Part shown: positions 25,075-33,399 of the stretch, piece after piece
How the letters are laid out: each line of letters starts with the position of its first letter
Position numbering within the stretch: position 1 is the first letter of the stretch
Assembly: GCA_036268615.1 (NCBI GenBank)
Contig: DATATV010000039.1
Coordinates: forward strand, 1 to 64,000
Length of the DNA: 64,000 nt
Origin: DATATV01 sp036268615
Lineage (GTDB): Bacteria > Actinomycetota > Actinomycetes > Mycobacteriales > Pseudonocardiaceae
Direction of reading: 5' to 3'
Notes under the pieces: model-generated
The model's input: the letters and a program-made list of their open reading frames with translations, nothing else
Told to the model about the DNA's origin: nothing
Database searches by the model: none
Made by a program: the position numbers and the translations under genes

Positions 25075-26774
25075 GCGGAGGCGGTGGCGCCGTGTGGTTC
25101 GTTCGTGGTGTCCTTGTCCTGTGGCGGATAGGCCAGCGGCACGGCGGTGCGTAGTTCGCGTCGAAACCGCAGGTCCGCCTGCGCAGAGGTGACCAATCGT
25201 TTCTGCCCGCCCTTGACGGTGCGGCCCACCCAGGCCGTCATCGGGGCCTGTGCCAGCACGTCGGCCGCCAACACGTCGATGACCTGCTTCACCGTGCGGT
25301 GCCAGGCCGCTTGTTCGTCGGTCGGATCGCCGGCAGGGCCCAGCCGGGCGATCCATTCGCGGAACAGGCCATCGAGTTCGACGAAGGCCAGTTCGATGGC
25401 GCGGGTCTTCGGACCGATCTCGTGAGGTTCGGGGCGTCCGGGTGTTTTCGGGGGGCGTTGCCCACTGGCGTGGGCGACGTCGAGTGCCAGCGAGCCCAGT
25501 GCCCATGCGGCGGCTTCGGCCGCGGCGACACAGGCCAGGACGACCCCGACCAGGTGCTGGGCGTTGTGGGCCAGCAAGACCGTGCGCAGCGCCAGCGCGT
25601 CGTCGACGATCTCGTCGGTTACCGAACTGTTGTTGCGGTAGATCATGCCCAGAGTGCGCAACTGGACCACGTGATCCGGTCCGAGGACCTCCTCGGTGAC
25701 GTAGCTGATCCACTCCAGCACCACCGGCGCCAGATCCGCCGCAGCGTCGTGGCCCTGGACCGTGCGCGCCGCCGGTAGCAGGGACTCCAGACCTCGCCAG
25801 ATCGCCCGCTCGGCATTGTGTTCGCGGGGCATGTACACCTGAGGCAGGCGGCGCTTCTTCTCCTGGGCCTGGCTGCGCCGCCACCCGGTGTGCGGCTCGA
25901 TGATGTTCTTGTTCTGCGGGGCGATGCGTTCCCCGTTGCAGATCAGCACACCGGTGACCGCCGCGCCGTCGTGCTCCAGTCGGATTCGTCGGCTCTGCCA
26001 GGTGTAGAGGTCGGTCGGTCCGGTCGGCGCACGACCATCAGGTGTCTCCTCGGCGGCACCGACCGCCGTGCGTTCCCACGCCGGGGCGTCACTGTCGCGC
26101 CATTGGGCCAGGTCGCCGAAGTCACAGGCGATCAGGTTGAGTAACAAGGTCTCCCGCAGGGTGGCTCCTTCGGGCATTACTCCGCCCAGGAAGCCGCTCC
26201 ATCCGGTGCCGATCGGATAGCCCTTGCCGCCCGTGACTCTCGGGTCGCCCACGGCGCCGGACTTGATGCCGGAGGGATCGAAGGCGTGACAGTGCACAAC
26301 CCAGCGCGCGGCCTCGGCGAAGGACAACGACGGGACAGGGCCAAGGCGGGTGGAGAAGAACGGTCTGCCGTTGGGGACGTCCGCGATGAGCTTGCTCAGC
26401 TCCGACACCTCGCCCTTGGCCGTGTGTAGTCCGGCCACCTGCAGAAATGGGGTGGCCGGATGCAGGAGATCAAATCGCGCGCGGTGAGCCGTCAGATAGG
26501 CCCGGATGTCGGGACAGGGCAGTTCGGAGGCGTTCCACAGCTGTTCCCAGTGGTCGAGGTCGCGGGGCCCGGCGACGGCGCGGTGCAGGACTGCCACCAG
26601 GAGGCGGGTCAGGGCGAAGACCTGCGTTGGCACATCACCGACCAGGCCGGCCAGCAGATGTCCCTGCTCGAAGACGCCGAGCAGGGACAGTTCGTCCTGG
26701 CTGCCATCAAGTCTGCGGACCAGCAGCCACGGCTGGTCGATCAGGTCGTAGGTGGCAGGCTCATCCGTGTTCAT
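25071..26774 (-). CDS. cse1: Cascade large subunit Cse1 (CasA)
   Basis: 567 residues, slightly longer than E. coli Cse1. The N-terminal domain begins YDLIDQPWLLVRRLDGSQDELSL, as in the family. HPATPFLQVAGL and TRLGPVPSLSFAEAARWVVHCHAFD mark the body with the L1-loop region, and a C-terminal four-helix bundle follows. It recognises the PAM and recruits Cas3. Its start overlaps the cas3 end by 14 bp. Confidence 0.95.
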   Translation of the reverse strand: MNTDEPATYDLIDQPWLLVRRLDGSQDELSLLGVFEQGHLLAGLVGDVPTQVFALTRLLVAVLHRAVAGPRDLDHWEQLWNASELPCPDIRAYLTAHRARFDLLHPATPFLQVAGLHTAKGEVSELSKLIADVPNGRPFFSTRLGPVPSLSFAEAARWVVHCHAFDPSGIKSGAVGDPRVTGGKGYPIGTGWSGFLGGVMPEGATLRETLLLNLIACDFGDLAQWRDSDAPAWERTAVGAAEETPDGRAPTGPTDLYTWQSRRIRLEHDGAAVTGVLICNGERIAPQNKNIIEPHTGWRRSQAQEKKRRLPQVYMPREHNAERAIWRGLESLLPAARTVQGHDAAADLAPVVLEWISYVTEEVLGPDHVVQLRTLGMIYRNNSSVTDEIVDDALALRTVLLAHNAQHLVGVVLACVAAAEAAAWALGSLALDVAHASGQRPPKTPGRPEPHEIGPKTRAIELAFVELDGLFREWIARLGPAGDPTDEQAAWHRTVKQVIDVLAADVLAQAPMTAWVGRTVKGGQKRLVTSAQADLRFRRELRTAVPLAYPPQDKDTTNEPHGATASA

Positions 26775-29568
26775 GGGTCAGTCCTCGATGAGGGTCGTAG
26801 GTGAGCCGAAAATTCGCCGCGCCGTGGTGTAGCAGGGCGGTCCGGTCGGCGTCGAGGACGAGCACCAACTGTCCGGCCAGCGTCGGCGACTGACCGAAAC
26901 TGGAGAACTGGTTGGCCTCCAGCGTCGCGATCACATCGTCGATCACGCCGGGGTGAGTCAACGCCAACGGCAACCGCAACGAACAACTCGCGATCACCCG
27001 CGCCTGCTCGGGCTCCACCGCCAGATCGAGCGGGATCTGCTGCCCGGCGCCGCGTTCGATCCACGCAGGGGTGAGCAGTCCGCCGTCAGCGTCACGCTGG
27101 ACCACGAGAACTTCGAGGGTCTCCTCGCCATCACGGACCTGCGCCAGGCCGCGGTGGTCGTCGTCAGCGTCGCCGACCCCGGCGTGTAGCCAGCCGACCA
27201 GTCCACGGTTGTTGGGCGTTGTCTCGCCGAGCAGGAAATCCCGGGCCCGCTCCTGACGTGCCCGGGATCGATGCTCGGCGGCTACGCGGGCACTCTCCAT
27301 GAGATCCTGCCAACTGGCGGGGCCGAGTCGGTGCTCGTCGTAGGCCCGCTGGACCAGCGGCGCGATCTCGGTGGGCAGCGTGATCGAGGTTCGGTCTGTC
27401 AACAGGGCAGCGGACCGCAACAGCGGGTGCTCGCCGTATACGCGACGCGATCCCCGGACCGCCGTGACCGGTGTACCCGACCAGTCCTCCACACCCACCA
27501 GGGCACACCGGGCCTGAGTCACGGGGGTGGGTCGGTCGCGGCGGTGGCGATGCAGCCGGCCCATCCGTTGCAGCACGAGGTCGACCGGAGCGAGATCGGT
27601 GACCAACAGGTCGAAATCCACATCCAGGGACTGCTCGACCACCTGCGAGGCGACAACGATGTGTAGCGGCGGCCGAGCGGTGTCGGTGCCCGGCGGCCCG
27701 AACTGGCGCAGGAGTTGACGATCGATACGGGCGCGGTCACAGCTGAGGAACCGCGAGTGATTCACCGTCACCTGGTCGATCCCGAATTCGTCCGCCAGAC
27801 GATCCGCTGTCTCCTGCACGCGCGCCACCGTGTTGCGGACCACCACCGCGCAGCCACCCTCAACCAGATGAGCGCGCAGGTGGTCCACCAGGGCGTCGAG
27901 ATCGTCGGCCAGGTGGTCAAGGTGCACCGTAGTGCGCTCAGGGGAGAATTCCACCGGGTGCGGGGGACGGTTCCCTGAACTCAGGACAACGGGGTAGCCG
28001 GGATCGTGGTCGGTGCCTGCTGATGTCGGTGTCTGGGCTCCGGAGTCGTAGGCGCGCAACAGTTCTCCGCGCCGAGCGACGGGCAGTGTCGCAGACAGCA
28101 GAACGACCGGGACTCGGTAGGCGCCCAGCCAGTGCAGCACCCGATCAAGGTATTGCGACATGTACACGTCGTAGGCGTGGACCTCGTCGATGATCACGAC
28201 CTTGCCGGCCAGCGCGAGGTGACGCAACATCAGGTGCCTGCTCTTCAAGCCGGCGAACAGCACTTGGTCGATCGTGCCCACCACAAAGGAGGCAAGTACT
28301 GCTTTCTTGCGGCCGCTGAGCCACTGATGAGCAATCAACGCACCCTCGTCGGTCTCGCCGATGGCAGTGAACTGGCCATCGCTGACCAATCCGGCGTAGG
28401 TGTCATTGAGGTGCGCTTTGCCGTGCGCGAGATTGACCGTTACATCGGCACCATCGACCCGGCCGGGCAACACATCCAGCCAGCGCAGCACCCGATCGAA
28501 CATCGCGTCCGATGTGGCCTGAGACGGCAGCGCGACGAAACAGCCATCCGCGCCCGACGCGTGCGCCAATACCTCCGCGGCCAGCAGCGCTGCCTCGGTT
28601 TTCCCGGCGCCCATCGGGGCCTCGATCACCACCAGTCCCGGCCCGGCTTGGGCAGCCGCCACCTCGACCGCGGCCCGCTGCACCGGTCGGGGCTGGTCGT
28701 CGGGCCGGTCGAAACGATCACGGAACACCTGGTCGACGTCTGTCCCCAATGCTTGCGCTGCCCATCGCGGCGGCAGATCGAGCCGCTTCCAGCCACGCGC
28801 GACCCGATGGGCGGTACGGCTCGCGTCCGGTGTCTCGGGTGGTCGATCTGTTTCGCTGATCGGATACAGCGGAAGGTGGTGAGGGTTGGAGGCGATCCAG
28901 TCGGCCACGATCACGATCGCGGTCAGCAGCACCTGACTTGGCTTGCTGAGCACTACATCTCGATATGTGCGCAGGACGTCCGGACCACCGACACCAGCCG
29001 TGGCCCGTTCCAGATGTGTGACGCGCGCATGTTCCCACGTGCCCGTTCCGGTTAGATCCGGTCGCTCCCGGACAAGGGTCAACTGGACGCCCTCCGGTGT
29101 CACGCCATGGTGGCTGCCGACGACTCCGGCCAGTTGTGCGGCGATCGTGCGTCGGGGGAAGTTGTGCTCGCTGACCAGCCAATCCTGCACCGTGACGTGC
29201 CCGACGAGGGCATGGTTGACGCGTGACCGCTGCGGATCTCGGGCCAGTGCGGGAGAAGCGATGAGGCCATATTTGTGCATCCGGTCAGCCAACTGTTTGA
29301 CTTGGACGGCGAAGGCCGGACTTGCTTTTCCGACGTCGTGGACCGCGGCCAGCCAATGGGCGATCCGACGGACACCGGCCAGCCCGTCGGGTAGGTCGAT
29401 CGCGATTCGGGCGAGTACTTGCGGGGATACCCAGTGGTCGACCAGTTCGCCAGCGATGCCGGCGGTGTCGTCGAGGTGCTGGTGCAGCGGCAACCAGTGC
29501 GTCAGTTCACCGTGGTCGTTGCACAGCGACTTCGCCCATGCCGACAATGCTGTGAACTCGCCGGACAT
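26761..29568 (-). CDS. cas3: CRISPR-associated nuclease-helicase Cas3
   Basis: 935 residues. The HD nuclease domain comes first (His77-Asp78 in AAVHDVGKASPAF; later VGHVTVQDWL and GSHHGV histidines). The superfamily 2 helicase follows, with Walker A APMGAGKTEAALLAAE, DEVHAYDVYMSQYLD (motif II), LLSATLP (motif III) and VVASQVVEQSLDVDFD and QRMGRLHRHRR (motif VI). It degrades DNA opened by Cascade. It is the first gene of the operon, so the promoter lies in 29569-29742. Confidence 0.96.
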   Translation of the reverse strand: MSGEFTALSAWAKSLCNDHGELTHWLPLHQHLDDTAGIAGELVDHWVSPQVLARIAIDLPDGLAGVRRIAHWLAAVHDVGKASPAFAVQVKQLADRMHKYGLIASPALARDPQRSRVNHALVGHVTVQDWLVSEHNFPRRTIAAQLAGVVGSHHGVTPEGVQLTLVRERPDLTGTGTWEHARVTHLERATAGVGGPDVLRTYRDVVLSKPSQVLLTAIVIVADWIASNPHHLPLYPISETDRPPETPDASRTAHRVARGWKRLDLPPRWAAQALGTDVDQVFRDRFDRPDDQPRPVQRAAVEVAAAQAGPGLVVIEAPMGAGKTEAALLAAEVLAHASGADGCFVALPSQATSDAMFDRVLRWLDVLPGRVDGADVTVNLAHGKAHLNDTYAGLVSDGQFTAIGETDEGALIAHQWLSGRKKAVLASFVVGTIDQVLFAGLKSRHLMLRHLALAGKVVIIDEVHAYDVYMSQYLDRVLHWLGAYRVPVVLLSATLPVARRGELLRAYDSGAQTPTSAGTDHDPGYPVVLSSGNRPPHPVEFSPERTTVHLDHLADDLDALVDHLRAHLVEGGCAVVVRNTVARVQETADRLADEFGIDQVTVNHSRFLSCDRARIDRQLLRQFGPPGTDTARPPLHIVVASQVVEQSLDVDFDLLVTDLAPVDLVLQRMGRLHRHRRDRPTPVTQARCALVGVEDWSGTPVTAVRGSRRVYGEHPLLRSAALLTDRTSITLPTEIAPLVQRAYDEHRLGPASWQDLMESARVAAEHRSRARQERARDFLLGETTPNNRGLVGWLHAGVGDADDDHRGLAQVRDGEETLEVLVVQRDADGGLLTPAWIERGAGQQIPLDLAVEPEQARVIASCSLRLPLALTHPGVIDDVIATLEANQFSSFGQSPTLAGQLVLVLDADRTALLHHGAANFRLTYDPHRGLTHEHG

Positions 29569-29742
29569 CCTGCTTCTTTCTCATCGTTGGGTATTGAGTG
29601 CGAGCGCTAGCCCACTTGGGGTGGTCTCTCCGAGATCCATTTCTGTTAGCCTCGCGTCGATCAATTCGCCCGAATGGACTAACTAGCTGCGGCTCGTCAT
29701 CGAACGGGCCGGTTGAGGCGCCCTCTGCTACTCGCGTAAAGG
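29569..29742 (-). promoter_or_regulatory. Promoter region of the cas operon
   Basis: 174 bp between cas3 and a small upstream ORF, with locally higher AT content. No clean -35/-10 pair was assigned, and no operator was recognised. Confidence 0.35.
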
Positions 29743-29904
29743 TCAACCACGACGTGGCCACTGCGGAGGCCAACCGATGAGTGTCGCATCGCTAGTTCCG
29801 ACTGCTTCGTGAAGCTCTGCATCAAGTTCGAGATCCGCGACGTCGTCGTCGAGCGTGCCCTTGGCTACATCCGCGAGTATTACTGAGTGGTGCCATCTGG
29901 GCAC
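29743..29904 (-). CDS. Possible 53-residue ORF downstream of an immunity-like remnant
   Basis: GTG start at 29904, one base after the stop of the preceding frame, which suggests coupling. The peptide contains SVILADVAKGTLDDDVADLE and LDAELHEAVGTSD and ends PPQWPRRG. Composition is protein-like and acidic, but I do not recognise it. It may be a genuine small gene or the decayed 3' end of a larger one. Confidence 0.3.
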   Translation of the reverse strand: MPRWHHSVILADVAKGTLDDDVADLELDAELHEAVGTSDATLIGWPPQWPRRG

Positions 29905-29905
29905 G

Positions 29906-30130
29906 TTACTGATTGTTGGATTCGGTCGACAGTGCCAACAGACTGCCCAGGGCGTCCGCTGCGTGGGCTCGTAGTTTCTCGGCTTCGCGGGCGCGTTCTT
30001 CTGGCGTGTCGTCGCGGTCCTCGAAGTATTCGTCGACGCAGAAAAACAGCTCGTCAATTATTCCGAACGCTGGATCGCCCTGGATCGTGTCGTCACCTTT
30101 GACCAGCTCGACGTACTCGGTGAAGTGTGT
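29906..30130 (-). pseudogene. Fragment resembling a colicin D-type immunity protein
   Basis: The frame reads FTEYVELVKGDDTIQGDPAF, then a run of acidic helical residues (IIDELFFCVDEYFEDRDD, EERAREAEKLRAHAADALG) and a stop at 29906. The order YxELxKxDxT-F-IxDxLFFxVDxYxxD resembles bacterial colicin-like immunity proteins that protect cells from tRNase-type toxins. No start codon or family N-terminus is present in frame before an upstream stop near 30219. It is therefore taken as a truncated remnant at the edge of the CRISPR island. The family call is from memory of motifs. Confidence 0.45.
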
Positions 30131-30316
30131 GGTGGTGAGTGAACGGCATCCCTGAGGGCTTCGACGGTTCCTTCCGAGTTGTGCGATCTGCCCGACGGAA
30201 ATGCTCCCAGCGGATCACTGACCTGCGGAGTTGGGTGGTGTGCAATTGACGGTTGGCAAGTTGCCCTTCGTCGCGAACTGGCGGAGTGGTGGCCCCGGGA
30301 GTGGCACCCCGGTGAC

Positions 30317-30688
30317 TCACCCTCGGGTGAGGCCGACCCAATGCAGCTTTTCCTGCTGCCGTTGCGAAAGTCCGGCGACCACCAGGTCGTAGGAGTCCTC
30401 GATCAGTTCGCGGATCAGCCGGGTCGGGATCGAACCGTCCAGCAGCACGGTGTTCCAGTGGCGCTTGTTCATGTGGTAGCCGGGCGTGATCGCCGGATAC
30501 TGGCCACGCAGCTGGACCGCGATGTCCGGATCGCACTTCAGGTTCACCCACAGCGGCTGGGCCCGCAGCGGGGTCAACGCGAACATCCTGCCGGCCACTT
30601 TGAACACGCTGCTGGCCTCGCCGAAGGGGAACTCCTCGACCGCACCCGCCAGAGCGAGGCACGACTTCTTCAGTTCGGCGGCCTTCAC
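30317..30688 (-). CDS. MmcQ/YjbR family protein
   Basis: 123 residues from a GTG start. AGAVEEFPFGEASSVFKVAGRMFAL and LWVNLKCDPDIAVQLRGQYPAI are the MmcQ/YjbR core (CyaY-like fold, putative DNA binding); YHMNKRHWNTVLLDG and LIRELIEDSYDLVVAGL complete it. The role is unknown. Its start lies 6 bp from the argS stop, so it is probably co-transcribed with argS. Confidence 0.88.
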   Translation of the reverse strand: MKAAELKKSCLALAGAVEEFPFGEASSVFKVAGRMFALTPLRAQPLWVNLKCDPDIAVQLRGQYPAITPGYHMNKRHWNTVLLDGSIPTRLIRELIEDSYDLVVAGLSQRQQEKLHWVGLTRG

Positions 30689-30693
30689 CGGCG

Positions 30694-32460
30694 CTACATC
30701 CGTTCCGGCGCCGCGATGCCCAGCAGCCCAAGACCCTGCCGCAGGGTGTCGGCGGCCAGGTGGCACAGGGCGAGCCGGTTGGCCCGGACCGGCGGCTCGG
30801 CCGGCAGCACCGGGCACGCCTCGTAGAAGCCGGTGAACGCCCTGGCCAGCTCGTAGAGATACCCGCACAGGCGGTGCGGCTCCAGCACCTGGCCGACCTC
30901 GGCGAGCACGTCGCCGAACGCGTCCAACTCCAGGACGAGGGTCCGTTCGGCCGGGTGCAGGGGCAGCGTCGGGTCGATCTCGGCGCTCGCGTCGCCGGCG
31001 CGGGTCAGGATGGAGCAGATCCGGGCGTGGGCGTACTGGAGGTACACGCCGGTGTTGCCGGCGAAGGACACCATCCGCTCCACGTCGAAGATGTAGTCCT
31101 TCGTCCGGGACGTGGACAGGTCGGCGTACTTCACCGCGCCGATGCCCGCCTGCTCGGCGATCCGGTCCAGCTCCGCCTCGGTGAGGTCGTGGCCCTTCTC
31201 CTCGACGGTGGCCCGCGCCTTGTCGACGGCCGCGTCGAGCAGGTCCATCAGCTTGACCGTGTCCCCCGACCGGGTCTTGAACGGCTTGCCGTTCGGGCCG
31301 AGGACCGTGCCGAACATGGCGTGGGTGACCTCGATCCCGTCGGTCAGCCAGCCGGCCCGCCGGGCCGCCTCGAAGATCAGCCGGAAGTGCAGGGCCTGCC
31401 GCGAGTCGTGCACGTAGAGCAGCCGGTCGGCCTTGAGCACCTGGGTGCGGTAGCGGATCGTCGCCAGGTCGGTGGTGTCGTATCCGTAGCCGCCGTCGCT
31501 CTTGCGCAGCATCAGGATGACCGGGTTGCCGTCCGGCCCGGTCACCTCCTGGGAGTACACGACCAGCGCGCCGTCGCTCTCCACCGCGATGCCCGCCGCG
31601 GTCAGCTCGTCGACGACCTCGGACAGCCACGGGTTGTAGAACGACTCACCGGCCGAGTCCTCGGGCTCCAGCAGCACGCCCAGCCGGTCGTAGATCTGCC
31701 GGAAGGCGAACTCCGACTCGGTGACGATCTCCCCCCACCGGGCGACTGTCGCGGCGTCGCCGGCCTGCAGCGCGACGACCCGGGACCGGGCCCGGTCGGC
31801 GAACCCGAGGTCGGTGTCGAAGGCGGCCCGCGCCGCCCGGTACAGGCCGTCGAGCGCGGAGACCGTGGAGGTGCCCTCGGTGAGCTGGTCGTGCCGCCAG
31901 CTCAGCTCCGGGTGCTCGTCGATGTACTCGATGAGCATGCCGAACTGGGTGCCCCAGTCACCGAGGTGGTTCTGCCGGAGCACCTCGGCACCGAGGAATC
32001 CGAGCAACCGGACCAGGGCGTCGCCGATGATCGTCGTGCGCAGGTGCCCGACGTGCATTTCCTTGGCGATGTTGGGCCCGGAGTAGTCGACCACCGTGCG
32101 CCGGCCCCGCTCGGGCGTGCCGATGCCCAGTCGCGGGCCGGCCAGCCGCGCGCCGACCTGGTCCCAGATGGCCCGGTCGGCGATGGTGATGTTGAGGAAA
32201 CCCGGTCCGGCGAGGGTGACCTCGTCGATCAGCCCGCCGCGTTCGGCGCGCAGCGCCCCGGACACGGCGGTGGCTACTTCGGCGGGCTTGCTGCGGGCGC
32301 GCTTGGCCAGGGCGAGGGCGGCGTTGGACTGGAAGTCCGCGTGCTCGGATCGCCGCACCACCGGGTCGGCTCCGGCCAGGTCCGGCAGCGCTCGGTCGAT
32401 CGCCCCGGAAACAGCGGCCTCGACCTTGCTGGTCAGCGAGCGCACCGCGGGCTCATCCAC
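30694..32460 (-). CDS. argS: Arginyl-tRNA synthetase
   Basis: 588 residues. The N-terminal additional domain contains RRSEHADFQSNAALALAKR. The class I HIGH equivalent is HVGHLRTTIIGDALVRLLGFLG, preceded by VDYSGPNIAKEMHVG. The KMSKS-like region is GKPFKTRSGDTVKLMDLLD, and a DALR anticodon-binding domain is at the C-terminus (ending LGLLGIAAPERM). The GTG at 32460 is preceded by AAGGAGG, which decides against a longer upstream frame. Confidence 0.96.
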   Translation of the reverse strand: MDEPAVRSLTSKVEAAVSGAIDRALPDLAGADPVVRRSEHADFQSNAALALAKRARSKPAEVATAVSGALRAERGGLIDEVTLAGPGFLNITIADRAIWDQVGARLAGPRLGIGTPERGRRTVVDYSGPNIAKEMHVGHLRTTIIGDALVRLLGFLGAEVLRQNHLGDWGTQFGMLIEYIDEHPELSWRHDQLTEGTSTVSALDGLYRAARAAFDTDLGFADRARSRVVALQAGDAATVARWGEIVTESEFAFRQIYDRLGVLLEPEDSAGESFYNPWLSEVVDELTAAGIAVESDGALVVYSQEVTGPDGNPVILMLRKSDGGYGYDTTDLATIRYRTQVLKADRLLYVHDSRQALHFRLIFEAARRAGWLTDGIEVTHAMFGTVLGPNGKPFKTRSGDTVKLMDLLDAAVDKARATVEEKGHDLTEAELDRIAEQAGIGAVKYADLSTSRTKDYIFDVERMVSFAGNTGVYLQYAHARICSILTRAGDASAEIDPTLPLHPAERTLVLELDAFGDVLAEVGQVLEPHRLCGYLYELARAFTGFYEACPVLPAEPPVRANRLALCHLAADTLRQGLGLLGIAAPERM

Positions 32461-32553
32461 GCTGGTTTCCTCCTTGCTCCCCGTCCTATTGTCCCGGTTG
32501 TCCGCGGCGCCCGGCGGCGGGACGGGTGCGGCGTCGGCCGCTAGCGTGGCCGG

Positions 32554-32871
32554 GTGAGCGAGTTCAGCCAGGTGGTCACCACGACGGACTCGGCGGCTGA
32601 CGCGGAGCGGCTGGCCAGAGGCATCGTCGAGGCTCGGCTCGGGGCCTGCGCGCAGATCGTCGGCCCGATCCGCAGCGTGTACCGGTGGGACGGCGAGATC
32701 CGCGTCGAACCGGAGTGGCAGTTGGTCGTCAAGACCCGGACCGCCCTGGTGCCCGAACTGGTCGCGCACCTCACCGCCCGGCACGGTTACGACGTGCCGG
32801 AGGTCGTGGCTACACCGATCGTCGACGGCAACCCGGGCTATTTCGCCTGGGTGCGCGCCGAGACCGAGTAG
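32554..32871 (+). CDS. cutA: CutA family protein
   Basis: 105 residues, the usual CutA size. SQVVTTTDSAADAERLARGI, RLGACAQIVGPIRSVYRWDGE and EWQLVVKTRTALVPELVAHL are the conserved blocks, ending NPGYFAWV. Trimeric CutA proteins bind divalent copper; the in vivo role is uncertain. GTG start, divergent from argS across 93 bp. Confidence 0.93.
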   Translation: MSEFSQVVTTTDSAADAERLARGIVEARLGACAQIVGPIRSVYRWDGEIRVEPEWQLVVKTRTALVPELVAHLTARHGYDVPEVVATPIVDGNPGYFAWVRAETE

Positions 32872-32892
32872 GTCAGTGCCTGCTACCGCGGA

Positions 32893-33075
32893 TCAGGCTG
32901 CTCGCCAGCGACGGGCGACCGCGGTGAGTTGGGCCGGCACCGGAGTCTGGTCGGCTGCTGGGTAGCCGACCGTCCGCTTCGCGTGCCAGTGCTGCTGACA
33001 GACATCCGAACAGAAGTCATCCGATGGCGACGTCATGCTGACGTGACCGCACTCGGCGCACGATTCACACATCAT
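32893..33075 (-). CDS. Small zinc-ribbon protein
   Basis: 60 residues starting MMCESCAECGHVSM. The cysteine pattern CxxC-xx-C and later DDFCSDVCQQHWHAKR suggests a treble-clef or zinc-ribbon fold, as in small actinobacterial proteins of unknown function. A longer upstream frame exists but is repeat-derived. A 23-bp direct repeat lies directly upstream. Confidence 0.6.
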   Translation of the reverse strand: MMCESCAECGHVSMTSPSDDFCSDVCQQHWHAKRTVGYPAADQTPVPAQLTAVARRWRAA

Positions 33076-33093
33076 CGTCTCCGTTCCGTCGTC

Positions 33094-33144
33094 GGTCCCT
33101 GTCTTTCGACGGTAAGGCCGCCGGTCCCTGTCTTCGACGGTAAG
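33094..33144. repeat. Direct repeat pair upstream of the zinc-ribbon gene
   Basis: GGTCCCTGTCTTTCGACGG-TAAG (33094-33116) recurs as GGTCCCTGTCTTCGACGG-TAAG (33123-33144) with a 29-bp period. The two copies differ by one base deletion. It could be a duplicated operator or a simple slippage product. Confidence 0.5.
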
Positions 33145-33245
33145 AACGTGGTGTGACCAGGGTGTTTCCGCATCGCATCCGGCTTGTGTCCTGATGACCC
33201 GCTCTCCGGTCCACGGAGCCCTCCGGGCGTCCACTACACTGACCA

Positions 33246-33336
33246 ACGGACCCCGCGCGGTGTTCATCTCGCGAACCTCCCCAGGGCCGGAAGGCAGCAA
33301 GGATAAGCGGGCTCTGGCAGGTGCGCGGGGTCCCCT
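33246..33336 (+). ncRNA. ffs: Signal recognition particle 4.5S RNA
   Basis: The terminal stem GGACCCCGCGC pairs with GCGCGGGGTCC (33248-33333). The apical domain shows the universally conserved AGGGCCGGAAGGCAGCAAGG with GGAA tetraloop region and the GCAGGTG return strand. The position directly upstream of dnaX is the standard actinobacterial arrangement. Confidence 0.95.
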
Positions 33337-33399
33337 TCGTTCGGGGCCCTCTCACCCTCCCGGTCCGCCCGTGTCGGTGGCTCCCAGTACGCTGCCTGC

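Noticed and set aside
29569..30316. Right-hand attachment site matching tRNA-Ser(GGA)
   Set aside because: No repeat of the tRNA sequence of useful length was recognised by eye. An exhaustive alignment was not possible here.
30093..30731. 212-residue minus-strand frame over the MmcQ-like gene
   Set aside because: Out-of-frame shadow of the MmcQ/YjbR-like gene with Arg/Gly-rich, non-protein composition.
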